Source: an uncultured Pelagibacteraceae bacterium (lineage in GTDB: Bacteria > Pseudomonadota > Alphaproteobacteria > Pelagibacterales > Pelagibacteraceae). Taken from it: a stretch of 37,151 nt of DNA. Shown here piece after piece: positions 14,134-22,838 of the stretch (its first letter is position 1; each line of letters opens with the position of its first letter). A model generated the notes under the pieces. That model saw only the letters and a program-made list of their open reading frames with translations, did no database searches and was not told the origin of the DNA. Made by a program: the position numbers and the translations under genes. Location: positions 1 through 37,151 of the forward strand of contig CACJMW010000008.1 in NCBI GenBank assembly GCA_902594655.1. Direction: 5' to 3'.

Positions 14134-14904
14134 TTATCTTGCTCTAGCTGATGTATTTTGCATCGCTGCAGCCCAAATAACTAAACCAAATGCGATTTTG
14201 TTAATGAAGTCTGCAAGGTTGTAGATCACGTTAAGTGAATTTGCATCTACTCCACCAGTTAAGTAACCAAATACATAACCTAATGGGTAAATTGCCCAAC
14301 CGATTGTTACGATCATTCTCATTGCACCAAATGCGGTAGACAAACCTTTGTTACCACTTTTAGCTGCTGCTTTACCAGCTTCACCTGAGAATACTTCATA
14401 TAGAATGTAGAACCATCCAGCCATACCGATTATGAAACCAAGTAGTGCGTTGATGTAACCTGCTTCTCCTAAGTATCCACCGATAAGCATTACTAAAGAT
14501 CCAATTAATAATCTCCAGAATATGCCACCTGGTACTTTTCTTACAGCTGCAAGAATTAAATAAAATTCAATCATCTGTAGTGGCACAGTGATTAGCCAGT
14601 CAATGTATCTGTATACAGTTGGTGACTCACCAGTTTGTACCCATACACCTCTCATGTACATGTAGTGGATAAACGCAATACCAGTTACAAGACCTGCAAC
14701 TGTTACTGAAGTTTTCCATCCAGATGCAACTGATCCTCTTTCCATGAAAAAGAATGCAGTAGCAGCTAACATTCCCATTGAAATTACCCAGAAAGAAATT
14801 CCAACGAAGTCATCAGCAGCCAAGAGAACAGTTTCTGCGTTTGCAGCACCTGATAAGCCCAATAGAGCAACAGTTGCTAGCGCAAAAAGTTTAAGTTTTT
14901 TCAT
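14134..14904 (-). CDS. proteorhodopsin, blue-absorbing light-driven proton pump
   Basis: A 256-residue seven-helix retinal protein of the inner membrane with a cleavable signal peptide (to about ANA, residue 23). Key residues are all present with a constant +5 offset from the reference green proteorhodopsin: H80, proton acceptor D102, T106, proton donor E113 and Schiff-base lysine K236 in ADFINKIAFG. The DTE set marks an outward proton pump. Spectral-tuning position 105 is Q110 here, the blue (about 490 nm) form typical of open-ocean or deeper water. A strong AGAGGGAG Shine-Dalgarno (14919-14912) and a strong terminator point to high expression as a single gene. No retinal biosynthesis gene is nearby. 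Confidence 0.97.
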   Translation of the reverse strand: MKKLKLFALATVALLGLSGAANAETVLLAADDFVGISFWVISMGMLAATAFFFMERGSVASGWKTSVTVAGLVTGIAFIHYMYMRGVWVQTGESPTVYRYIDWLITVPLQMIEFYLILAAVRKVPGGIFWRLLIGSLVMLIGGYLGEAGYINALLGFIIGMAGWFYILYEVFSGEAGKAAAKSGNKGLSTAFGAMRMIVTIGWAIYPLGYVFGYLTGGVDANSLNVIYNLADFINKIAFGLVIWAAAMQNTSARAR

Positions 14905-14930
14905 ATAAAAACTCCCTCTTTTGTTTGTTT

Positions 14931-14950
14931 TTAGTTTAAATTTAAACTAA
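14931..14950. repeat. perfect 20-bp palindrome upstream of proteorhodopsin
   Basis: TTAGTTTAAA followed directly by its exact reverse complement. It lies 12 bp upstream of the proteorhodopsin Shine-Dalgarno. It could be a dimeric regulator's operator or, if transcribed, a leader hairpin. No regulator can be named. Confidence 0.7.
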
Positions 14951-14973
14951 GGAAGGACCATATTGGTCTTTCC
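14951..14973. repeat. second, imperfect 23-bp palindrome upstream of proteorhodopsin
   Basis: GGAAGGACCA, a TAT centre, then TGGTCTTTCC: 9 of 10 arm positions are complementary and the tenth would be a G-U wobble in plus-strand RNA. It abuts the 20-bp palindrome and is much more GC-rich than its surroundings. The remaining spacer (14974-15117) is AT-rich and I see no clear promoter in it for either divergent gene. Confidence 0.65.
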
Positions 14974-15117
14974 AAAGATATGGCTTAATAACAAATATAT
15001 ATGTTTATTAAAAGTTTTTTTGGTCATTAAAAAGTATTGATTTTACTTACTTTTTAAAATTAAATACAACCTGTAACATAAAATCTATATTAAAATGGTT
15101 CTTATTAACAAATCATA

Positions 15118-17013
15118 ATGGGTCAAAAGTTTAATCAAATTTATCAGAATTCAATAAAAAATCCTGAGGACTTTTGGAGAAGTGTTTCTGAAGATATTTT
15201 TTGGTTTAAAGAACCAACTAAAATCCTAAATAAATCTAATCCACCTTTTTATAAATGGTATGAGGATGGAATAACAAATACTTGTTACAATGCCTTAGAT
15301 TTTCATATTGATCAAGGCAAAGGTGAAAAGACTGCACTAATATACGACAGTCCAATAACAAACAACAAAGCTAAATTCACATTTAATCAACTTAAAGAAA
15401 AAGTTTCAAATTTTGCAGGGGCTCTAGATAATCTTGGTGTTAAAAAAGGAGATAGAATTATTATATATATGCCAATGATACCAGAAGCAGTTGTTGCAAT
15501 GCTAGCTTGCGGTAGAATTGGTGCAATACACTCCGTAGTATTCGGCGGTTTTGCCTCTAATGAATTAGCAAGCAGGATTGATGATAGTAAAGCTAAAATT
15601 TTAATAACTGCATCCTGTGGTTTTGAGCCTGGAAGAACAGTTGAATATAGACCTCTCGTAGATGGAGCTTTAAAGCTTGCAAAGCACAAAATAGAGAAAG
15701 TAGTTTTTTACCAAAGAAAAGGATACGAGATCAAATTAAATGCACCGTTGGAGATTTCCTGGGATGAGGTGCTTTCAAATGCAAAACATAAAGATTGTGT
15801 TGAGATGAGATCAAATGAATTTGCATACATTTTGTATACCTCTGGTACAACAGGAGTTCCAAAAGGAATTGTTAGAGATATTGGGGGGCACATCGTAGCT
15901 CTTAAATGGACTATGAAGAACATTTACAATATTGACGAAAATGATGTTTGGTGGTCAGCTAGTGATATTGGATGGATAGTTGGTCACTCATATATAGTTT
16001 ATGCTCCATTATTCAAAGGATGTACTACAGTTTTATTTGAAGGGAAACCTGTGGGTACTCCCGATGCAGGTGTTTTTTGGAGAATGATTTCAGATTACAA
16101 AATAAAATCTTTATTTACAGCACCAACTGCGTTTAGAGCTATTAAAAAAGAAGATCCTGATGGTAAGTTTTTTTCAAAATATGATCTAAGTTCTTTTGAG
16201 TCTTTATTCTTAGCAGGAGAGAGAGCAGATCCTGATACGATTAAGTGGGCTGAAAATTTATTAAATGTTCCTGTAATTGATCATTGGTGGCAAACTGAAA
16301 CAAGTTGGTCAATTAGTGGAAATTGTACCGGTATAGAAATGCAAAAAACAAAATATGGTTCTGCATGTAAACCAGTTCCAGGCTATGATGTAAAAATAAT
16401 TAAACATGACAGTACTTTAGCAAAACCAAATGAGATGGGTGACATAGTTGTAAAACTTCCATTGCCGCCTGGTACGTTTCCTACATTATGGAATGCTGAT
16501 GAAAGGTATAAACAAAACTATATGACAAATTATGAAGGTTACTATCAGACATACGATGCCGGACACATTGATGAGGATGGTTATGTTTGGATTATGTCTA
16601 GAACAGACGATATTATAAACGTTGCAGGACATAGGTTGTCTACAGGTGCAATAGAGGAAGTTTTATCTGAACATCAATCAGTTGCCGAATGTGCAGTTAT
16701 TGGAATTAAAGATCAATTAAAAGGTCAACTTCCAATTGGTCTTATTGCGTTAAAAGCGGGAGTAACTAAAGAAAATCAAATTATTTCAAAAGAATGTATT
16801 CAAATGGTTAGAGATAAAGTTGGCCCTGTTGCTGCATTTAAAACTGTAATTGTTGTTAAAAGATTACCAAAAACTAGATCGGGTAAAATATTGAGAGGGA
16901 CTGTTAGAAAGATTGCTGATAAAGAGGAATACAAAATGCCAGCAACAATTGATGACCCGGCAATTTTGGATGAAATAAAGGAAAATTTAATACAAAATGG
17001 TATTATAAAATAA
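15118..17013 (+). CDS. prpE: propionyl-CoA synthetase (acyl-CoA synthetase, ACSS3/PrpE type)
   Basis: A 631-residue AMP-forming acyl-CoA ligase that activates propionate (and possibly acetate) through an acyl-adenylate. The adenylate-forming P-loop-like motif YTSGTTG is at 240-246, followed by PKGIVRDIGGH, which with SDIGWIVGHSYIVY is typical of PrpE rather than Acs. HWWQTETSW is the core A5-type motif, and K590 in KTRSGKILRG is the catalytic (and potentially acetylated) lysine of the C-terminal domain. Length agrees with PrpE (about 630). It is divergent from proteorhodopsin and its TAA overlaps the ATG of the SMR gene. Acetyl-CoA synthetase activity cannot be excluded from sequence alone. 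Confidence 0.88.
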   Translation: MGQKFNQIYQNSIKNPEDFWRSVSEDIFWFKEPTKILNKSNPPFYKWYEDGITNTCYNALDFHIDQGKGEKTALIYDSPITNNKAKFTFNQLKEKVSNFAGALDNLGVKKGDRIIIYMPMIPEAVVAMLACGRIGAIHSVVFGGFASNELASRIDDSKAKILITASCGFEPGRTVEYRPLVDGALKLAKHKIEKVVFYQRKGYEIKLNAPLEISWDEVLSNAKHKDCVEMRSNEFAYILYTSGTTGVPKGIVRDIGGHIVALKWTMKNIYNIDENDVWWSASDIGWIVGHSYIVYAPLFKGCTTVLFEGKPVGTPDAGVFWRMISDYKIKSLFTAPTAFRAIKKEDPDGKFFSKYDLSSFESLFLAGERADPDTIKWAENLLNVPVIDHWWQTETSWSISGNCTGIEMQKTKYGSACKPVPGYDVKIIKHDSTLAKPNEMGDIVVKLPLPPGTFPTLWNADERYKQNYMTNYEGYYQTYDAGHIDEDGYVWIMSRTDDIINVAGHRLSTGAIEEVLSEHQSVAECAVIGIKDQLKGQLPIGLIALKAGVTKENQIISKECIQMVRDKVGPVAAFKTVIVVKRLPKTRSGKILRGTVRKIADKEEYKMPATIDDPAILDEIKENLIQNGIIK

Positions 17014-17348
17014 TGCTTAAAACATATTTAATTTTAATTGCTGCAACTTTTTTTGAAGTTGCGGGTACAATGCTGCTTCCAGTTACAAAGGGATTTAGTA
17101 AGCCAATACCTACTGGTTTTCTTATTTTATTTTATATCTGTGCATTTTTTTGCTTATCAATTGTTGTAGCAAAACTTCCTTTAGCGGTAGTTTACGCAAC
17201 CTGGTGTGGTCTAGGTATTTTTACAGTTGCAATACTTGGTTATCTTATTTACGGACAGACATTGAGTTGGCAAGTTATCCTAGGTTTATTTCTAATTATT
17301 ATTGGTCTTACATTAGTAAATATGTATTCTTCAAAAGTAATTAACTAA
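17013..17348 (+). CDS. small multidrug resistance (SMR) family transporter
   Basis: A 111-residue protein with four hydrophobic helices. E15 in the first helix (FFEVAGT) matches the essential substrate/proton-binding E14 of EmrE, and YATWCGLGIF in the third helix matches the YAxWxGxG block of the family. SMR proteins work as dimers in the inner membrane, exchanging protons for cationic compounds or guanidinium. Which subtype (multidrug Qac or guanidinium exporter Gdx) cannot be settled. The ATG overlaps the prpE stop (TAATG), so it is translated from the same mRNA. Its 3' end overlaps the converging dihydroorotase gene by 8 bp. Confidence 0.9.
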   Translation: MLKTYLILIAATFFEVAGTMLLPVTKGFSKPIPTGFLILFYICAFFCLSIVVAKLPLAVVYATWCGLGIFTVAILGYLIYGQTLSWQVILGLFLIIIGLTLVNMYSSKVIN

Positions 17349-18648
17349 ATTCTAAAGGATTACCAGTAGGATCTCCAATAATTTTTCCGTCCTTCATTTT
17401 CACTTCACCTTTAATTATTGTTGCTACTGGAGTTCCTTTGAACTTATCTCCATTAAATGGTGACCAATTACATTTACTTTCTATATTTTCATTTTTAATT
17501 TCTATTACCCTATTCATATCAACAATTGTAAAATCTGCATCATAACCCTCTTTAATAAATCCTTTATTTTTAATTCCAAAAATTTTAACTGGATTTTCAC
17601 ATACAAAATTAATTAATTGATTTAATGTTAATTTCCCATCATTAACATGGTTTAACATTACTGGCATGAGTGTTTGAACACCAGGCATTCCTGATGGTGA
17701 ATTAGGATATTCTTTATCTTTATTTATTTTTAAATGTGGAGCGTGATCGGAGCCAATTGTATCATTAAAATTATTTCTTACTGCATACCATAACCTGTCA
17801 TAATGTGATTTATCCCTTATAGGCGGATTCATTTGAGCATAAGTTCCTAGTTTATTATAGCAGTCAGGTGCATATAAAGTTAAATGCTGGGGAGTAATCT
17901 CAAATGTTATATTTCCTTTGTGTTGTGATAAAAAATCAATTTCCTCTTTTGTTGTAATATGAAGAACATGAGCTTTTTTATTATATCGCTCAGCAATTTT
18001 TACAATTCTTCTAGTAGATGAAATTGCGCATTCTACACTTCTCCAAACTGGATGGGTGTGTACATCGCCTTTTTTAATTAATTTTTTGTTAATATTTAAA
18101 ATTGCTTCGTCCTCAGAATGAACTGCAACAACTTTTGAGCTATTTTGAAAAACCTTATCGATGTCTTCTTCCTCTGCAACTAATAAATTACCGGTTGATG
18201 ATCCTGCAAAAAGCTTAATTCCACAACAACCATCCAAATCTTTTAATTTTGCTAAATCATTTGCATTATCTGCAGTTGCACCAAAGTAAAAAGCGTAATT
18301 ACAATACATTCTGTCCTTGGCTAGGTCTAACTTTCTTTGAAACTCTTTCATGTTAGATGTTGGCGGATTTGTATTTGGCATTTCAAATACACTTGTAATT
18401 CCTCCTATAACTGCTGCTCTACTGCCTGAATGAAGATCCTCTGTATCAGTTGATCCAGGTTCTCTAAAGTGTGTTTGTGTATCTATACATCCCGGTAAAA
18501 TAATTTGTGCTTCAGCGTTTATTATTTTTTTAGCTTCTTCTGAAATTTGGCCAATCTGGTGAATTTTTCCATCTTTTACAGCTACATCTACTTCTTTTAA
18601 TTCTCCGTCAATAAAAGCTTTTCCATTTTTAATTATAAGATCTAACAT
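17341..18648 (-). CDS. pyrC: dihydroorotase, class I
   Basis: A 435-residue amidohydrolase that closes carbamoyl-aspartate to dihydroorotate in pyrimidine synthesis. Landmarks are FREPGSTDTEDL at 61-72, K145 (GIKLFAGSSTGN, the expected carboxylated lysine), H177 (VHSED), H230 (HVLHITT), D301 (GSDHAPH) and PSGMPGVQT near 316. The first metal motif reads D56-T-Q58-T-H60, so the usual HxH is QxH; this replacement is also known in some other class I dihydroorotases. The product could in principle be another cyclic amidohydrolase, but FREPG plus SGMPGVQT favour dihydroorotase. It is divergent from ygfZ with a 43-bp spacer. Confidence 0.88.
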   Translation of the reverse strand: MLDLIIKNGKAFIDGELKEVDVAVKDGKIHQIGQISEEAKKIINAEAQIILPGCIDTQTHFREPGSTDTEDLHSGSRAAVIGGITSVFEMPNTNPPTSNMKEFQRKLDLAKDRMYCNYAFYFGATADNANDLAKLKDLDGCCGIKLFAGSSTGNLLVAEEEDIDKVFQNSSKVVAVHSEDEAILNINKKLIKKGDVHTHPVWRSVECAISSTRRIVKIAERYNKKAHVLHITTKEEIDFLSQHKGNITFEITPQHLTLYAPDCYNKLGTYAQMNPPIRDKSHYDRLWYAVRNNFNDTIGSDHAPHLKINKDKEYPNSPSGMPGVQTLMPVMLNHVNDGKLTLNQLINFVCENPVKIFGIKNKGFIKEGYDADFTIVDMNRVIEIKNENIESKCNWSPFNGDKFKGTPVATIIKGEVKMKDGKIIGDPTGNPLEFS

Positions 18649-18691
18649 TTGGTAAAAAAGTAAATATATTATATTTTATAGATAATCAATT

Positions 18692-19573
18692 ATGAATAAG
18701 AACAATATTTATATTTTAGAGGATAGAGGAATAATTTATATCAATGGAGAAGATACTTTTGGATATCTACAAAATATTATAAGCAATGATTTAAGTAAAG
18801 TATCCGATACTCAGAGTTGTTTTTCATATTTACTAACTCCTCAAGGAAAATACTTATTTGAATTTATAATAATTAAACACAAAAATGGATATTTTCTTGA
18901 CTGTCCAAAATACCAAATTGAAAATCTAAATAATCAATTAAATCTATATAAGTTGCGTTCAAAAGTAGAAATCACAAATCTTTCAAATGAATTTGTTGTT
19001 GGTGCACTATCAAAAGATAATTTTATTGAGTTTAAAAAAAATAATTATCCTGGGATGACAATCAAATTTATAGAGGATCCAGTACTATTAGATCCAAGAT
19101 GTGCAAAGTTAGGCGCAAGAATAGTTATTAATCTGGAAAAACTTTATTTATCTTCGAAAAAGTTAAAATTAAAAATATCAAACATAGATGAATACTATGA
19201 ATTAAGTCATGCTCTTGGAATCCCTAATTCAGATACAGAAAATTTTCAGAATAAAATTTTTGGTCTAGAAACAAACTCAGAAGAACTAAATGCAATTGAT
19301 TTTAATAAGGGTTGCTACGTAGGACAAGAAAACACTGCTAGAATGAAGTTAAAAGAAAAAATTAGCAGAAGAATTTATCCCGTCAAAATTATTGAGGGTA
19401 ATATTAATAGTGAGGAAGTAATCAAAGTAAATAATTCTGAAATTGGCAAAATTATTAATAATTCTAAGTTTTTATTTGGACTTTTTAAATTTAAAGATCC
19501 AAATTTTAAACTTGATAAAATTCTAAATACAGAAAATGCAAAAATTAAAGTTATAAAACCTTTTTGGTCTTAG
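18692..19573 (+). CDS. ygfZ: YgfZ/IBA57-like folate-binding protein
   Basis: A 293-residue member of the GcvT-related COG0354 family, defined by the K-G-C-[YF]-x-G-Q-E motif, here K206-G-C208-Y-V-G-Q-E213. E. coli YgfZ uses tetrahydrofolate to support assembly or repair of certain iron-sulfur enzymes, including MiaB. The N-terminal part (FGYLQNIISNDL, QGKYLFEFII) matches the family's folate-domain start. It is soluble and cytoplasmic. The 3' end overlaps the converging pyrophosphohydrolase gene by 4 bases. Its genome neighbours here do not include iron-sulfur assembly genes. Confidence 0.88.
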   Translation: MNKNNIYILEDRGIIYINGEDTFGYLQNIISNDLSKVSDTQSCFSYLLTPQGKYLFEFIIIKHKNGYFLDCPKYQIENLNNQLNLYKLRSKVEITNLSNEFVVGALSKDNFIEFKKNNYPGMTIKFIEDPVLLDPRCAKLGARIVINLEKLYLSSKKLKLKISNIDEYYELSHALGIPNSDTENFQNKIFGLETNSEELNAIDFNKGCYVGQENTARMKLKEKISRRIYPVKIIEGNINSEEVIKVNNSEIGKIINNSKFLFGLFKFKDPNFKLDKILNTENAKIKVIKPFWS

Positions 19574-19947
19574 CTGTTTACAAGAAACTTTGATAAATTT
19601 GGCTTGAAATAGTTTGGACCTTTCATAACTTTTCCATGTTCATTATAAATTGGTTTACCATCATCTCCTAATTTACTCATATTGGATTGTTGAACTTCAT
19701 CAAAACATTTGTCTAAATTAATTCCAAAAGCATGACCGGCTCCATAAGTCACATACAATATATCTGTAAGTGCATCAGCAACCTCTAAAATGTCATTTTC
19801 ATTAATTGCTTTTTTTAACTCATCTAATTCCTCTTGAATTAAACTTAATCTAAGTGAGTTGATTTTTTCACTCGAAAGCTCAGATTTTTTTTTTAGTTCC
19901 TGTCCAAAGGTACTCATAAATAAACCCACTTTTTCAAAATTAGTCAT
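19570..19947 (-). CDS. MazG-like/phosphoribosyl-ATP pyrophosphohydrolase-fold protein
   Basis: A 125-residue all-alpha NTP-pyrophosphatase-like protein. The metal-binding pattern is visible as QEELDEL near residue 33 and EVADALTDILYVTYGAG near 55-71, followed by a conserved tail EVQQSNMSKLG...DGKPIYN...GKVMKGPNYFKP, which places it in the phosphoribosyl-ATP diphosphatase-like group (PF01503) rather than canonical MazG. It probably hydrolyses a nucleoside triphosphate to the monophosphate, perhaps for housecleaning; the nucleotide is unknown. A strong AAGGAG Shine-Dalgarno precedes the ATG. It is not in a histidine operon, so HisE itself is unlikely. Confidence 0.8.
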   Translation of the reverse strand: MTNFEKVGLFMSTFGQELKKKSELSSEKINSLRLSLIQEELDELKKAINENDILEVADALTDILYVTYGAGHAFGINLDKCFDEVQQSNMSKLGDDGKPIYNEHGKVMKGPNYFKPNLSKFLVNS

Positions 19948-20024
19948 TTTTTCTCCTTATTTTTTCAACTGCTAGGATTTTTAAATATTTTAATGTATAA
20001 CATTTTAATACCTTTAATTATATT

Positions 20025-21413
20025 ATGAAAACCAGAAAAGAATACGACAGCATTGGTGGTATTGATGTGCCTGTGGATAAGTATTGGGGAGCATCGACCC
20101 AAAGGTCAAAAAAATTTTTTGATATTGGTGAATTTAAAGTTAGACCAATACTAATTAGATCAATCGCTATTATTAAAAAATCTGCTGCAATTGTTCATAA
20201 GTTAGAAAAGCAAATAGACTCAAAGGTTGCAAATGCAGTCATAAGTGCTTCCAATGATGTAATTAATGGAAAACTTGATGAACATTTTCCATTGAAAGTC
20301 TGGCAAACCGGCTCTGGAACTCAAACTAATATGAATGTTAACGAGGTAATCGCGAATAGAGCTATTCAAATTTTAGGTGGAAAATTAGGATCAAAAAAGC
20401 CAGTACATCCAAATGATCATGTTAATAAATCACAATCAACTAATGATGTATTTCCAAGTGCTATGCATATAGCAATAGCATTGGATACTCGTGATAAATT
20501 AATACCTTCTTTAAATTTATTAAATAAAGAATTAAAGAAAAAAACTAGCCAATTTAAAAACATAATTAAAGTTGGAAGAACACATCTACAAGATGCTACA
20601 CCTTTAACTTTAGGGCAAGAGTTTTCTGGTTATCAATCTCAACTGGAAGATACAATAATAAGAATTAAAAGTGCACTAAAAGAAATTCTTTTTTTAGCTC
20701 AAGGAGGAACTGCTGTTGGAACTGGAATTAATACTAAAAAAAATTTTGACAAGAAAATATGTAGAGAGATAAGCAAAATTACAAAAATTAAATTTAAACC
20801 TGCAAAAAACAAATTCGCAGCCTTAGCTGCGCATGATTCTATCGTTAATTTTTCTGGTACATTGAATACTGCTGCAGTTTGCCTTATGAAAATTGCAAAC
20901 GATATTAGATACCTCGGTTCCGGTCCAAGAGCAGGATACGGAGAATTAATTTTACCTGCAAATGAACCCGGTTCTTCAATTATGCCTGGAAAAATAAATC
21001 CAACTCAATCTGAGGCTGTTACAATGGTATGTGTTAAAGTAATTGGAAATCATAGCGGTATAACTATTGCAGGTTCACAAGGCCAGTTTGAATTAAACGT
21101 TTTTAAGCCGTTAATTGCGCATAATATTTTGCAATCAATTGATTTATTATCAGATAGTTCAAATAATTTTGCAAAATTTTGTATAAAAGGAATAAAAGCT
21201 AACTTGAAAAAAATTAGAGAAGATTTAGATAACTCATTAATGCTCGTTACTGCTCTAGCTCCCAAAATTGGATATGACAATGCAGCTAAAATTGCAAAAA
21301 GAGCCTTAAAAAATGAAACAACTTTAAAATATGAAGCTATAAAAAGTGGATTAATAAGTGAGAAAGATTACTTGAAAATTGTTGACCCAAAAAAAATGGT
21401 CAGTCCAAATTAA
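20025..21413 (+). CDS. fumC: fumarate hydratase class II
   Basis: A 462-residue oxygen-stable fumarase that interconverts fumarate and L-malate in the TCA cycle. The superfamily signature GSSIMPGKINPTQ starts at residue 316, with catalytic-loop serines 317-318. The TGSGTQTNMNVNEV segment (about 97-110), HPNDHVNKSQSTNDVFP and GRTHLQDATPLTLGQE are all class II fumarase landmarks. Length is standard and the enzyme would be a cytoplasmic homotetramer. It lies alone on the plus strand; its last 14 bases overlap the 3' end of the AsmA-like gene on the opposite strand. Confidence 0.95.
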   Translation: MKTRKEYDSIGGIDVPVDKYWGASTQRSKKFFDIGEFKVRPILIRSIAIIKKSAAIVHKLEKQIDSKVANAVISASNDVINGKLDEHFPLKVWQTGSGTQTNMNVNEVIANRAIQILGGKLGSKKPVHPNDHVNKSQSTNDVFPSAMHIAIALDTRDKLIPSLNLLNKELKKKTSQFKNIIKVGRTHLQDATPLTLGQEFSGYQSQLEDTIIRIKSALKEILFLAQGGTAVGTGINTKKNFDKKICREISKITKIKFKPAKNKFAALAAHDSIVNFSGTLNTAAVCLMKIANDIRYLGSGPRAGYGELILPANEPGSSIMPGKINPTQSEAVTMVCVKVIGNHSGITIAGSQGQFELNVFKPLIAHNILQSIDLLSDSSNNFAKFCIKGIKANLKKIREDLDNSLMLVTALAPKIGYDNAAKIAKRALKNETTLKYEAIKSGLISEKDYLKIVDPKKMVSPN

Positions 21414-22803
21414 GTAGGTTTTCATTTCTTAATAAATTTTTCAATTGTTGAATGTTATTAAATTTATAAAATTCAACATTTTTATGAAATCCTTTATTTG
21501 TTACTGAAGATATAAAACTATTACCAGTATTTGAATTGTACTGGTAAGTAAAATATAAATTGTCTGAAAGAATCTTATTTTTTTTATAATTAAATAAAAA
21601 TCTATTTAATTTTTCTTTATTATAAATATTCATCTTAATCTTTATTTGCAGGATTTGATCAATATCATCTAAATATATATAGTCTGCAATTATCAAATCT
21701 GCAAAATCATTAATATCTAGCTTAGCATGATCTAAACTTAATTCAGAATTTTCAAATTTTAATTTAAGCCAGCCTTTTTTAAATGACTTATTTTCAATAT
21801 CGTTTAAATTTATATTTAGTACACCAGATAAATTCTCATACTTTAAATTTTCATTTTTATGTAAAAAATAAAATAAATTTTCTAATTCATGCAAATTTAT
21901 TTTATTTAGATCCATTGTTAAATTAAAATGAAAAGGTTTAAAATTTATTGACCCATCAAGACTAAAATTTGAGTTTTTTATATCTTTGTCTAGAAAAGTT
22001 ATAGTATTATCAATTATTTCATAAGACAAATCATTTGTTTTGCTTAAAAATTTTGAATTTAATTTTCCTCTTTTAAAATTTTGATTAGAGTTTAATTTTG
22101 ATACTAAATTATTTTCAAAATATATATTGGGATTTCTGAGTTCTAGGGTAGTATTTTGGATATTTGGATAATTGTAGTCAATTATATATTTAAATTCATA
22201 ATCTGAGTCAAAAATATTACCTTTGATCTTTAAAATTTTTTTGTTATTTAAAAAATCAATTTTATAATCAAAGTTTTTGATAGTCGAAATTAAAATAATT
22301 TCACCGCTTCTATCTCTAAAAAATAAAGTACTTTTTTTTATAATAAAATTATTAACAATATTTTTTTTTAGATTATTTATAAAGTTTACTAATGAAATCT
22401 GGTCTAAGTATAAATTAGCTTTATTGACTTCAATTCTTTTGATTTTAAATATATCATTATTATAAAAATCTACTAAAGAAATAAAAATTTTTACATTTTT
22501 TAATTCAGAAATTACACTTTTCTCACTGTCTTTAATTTTTAAATCCGCTTTCTTTATCAACAAATGTGGCGAAGGTATGAATCTAAAACTTATATCTTTA
22601 AAGTTGTTAATATTAATTTTAAATTCTTTATTTATTGTTTTTTCAATTTTTTGTTTGTATTTTTCGTAGTCATAAAATGTAGGTATTGAAAAAAAAATAG
22701 CTGTACCAAAAAAAATAATAAAAAATACAATAACAAGGTGAAAAGGATCTTGTTCTTTAAAAAAATTACTTTTAAAAGGAAGTGTGAATAATTTTTTTTT
22801 CAT
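21400..22803 (-). CDS. AsmA-like envelope protein
   Basis: A 467-residue protein with one N-terminal membrane helix (about 22-44) and a long, beta-rich, lysine- and asparagine-rich remainder. The segment after the anchor (FRFIPSPHLLIKKADLKIKD, then a region ending IKRIEVNKANLYL) is the typical AsmA N-terminal repeat pattern, and a second similar repeat occurs late in the protein. AsmA-family proteins in other bacteria sit in the periplasm and are implicated in outer-membrane biogenesis and lipid transfer. This copy is shorter than E. coli AsmA (617). Function is not demonstrated. It is divergent from uvrD across only 35 bp. Confidence 0.65.
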   Translation of the reverse strand: MKKKLFTLPFKSNFFKEQDPFHLVIVFFIIFFGTAIFFSIPTFYDYEKYKQKIEKTINKEFKININNFKDISFRFIPSPHLLIKKADLKIKDSEKSVISELKNVKIFISLVDFYNNDIFKIKRIEVNKANLYLDQISLVNFINNLKKNIVNNFIIKKSTLFFRDRSGEIILISTIKNFDYKIDFLNNKKILKIKGNIFDSDYEFKYIIDYNYPNIQNTTLELRNPNIYFENNLVSKLNSNQNFKRGKLNSKFLSKTNDLSYEIIDNTITFLDKDIKNSNFSLDGSINFKPFHFNLTMDLNKINLHELENLFYFLHKNENLKYENLSGVLNINLNDIENKSFKKGWLKLKFENSELSLDHAKLDINDFADLIIADYIYLDDIDQILQIKIKMNIYNKEKLNRFLFNYKKNKILSDNLYFTYQYNSNTGNSFISSVTNKGFHKNVEFYKFNNIQQLKNLLRNENLLNLD

Positions 22804-22838
22804 TTTTATAAAAAGTAGTTATACAACTTAAATTTGAA

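Noticed and set aside
15387..15923. Antisense reading frames of 70-100 codons within prpE
   Set aside because: They lie opposite a well-supported gene, have no recognisable domain or Shine-Dalgarno, and match the pattern expected from AT-rich codon use.
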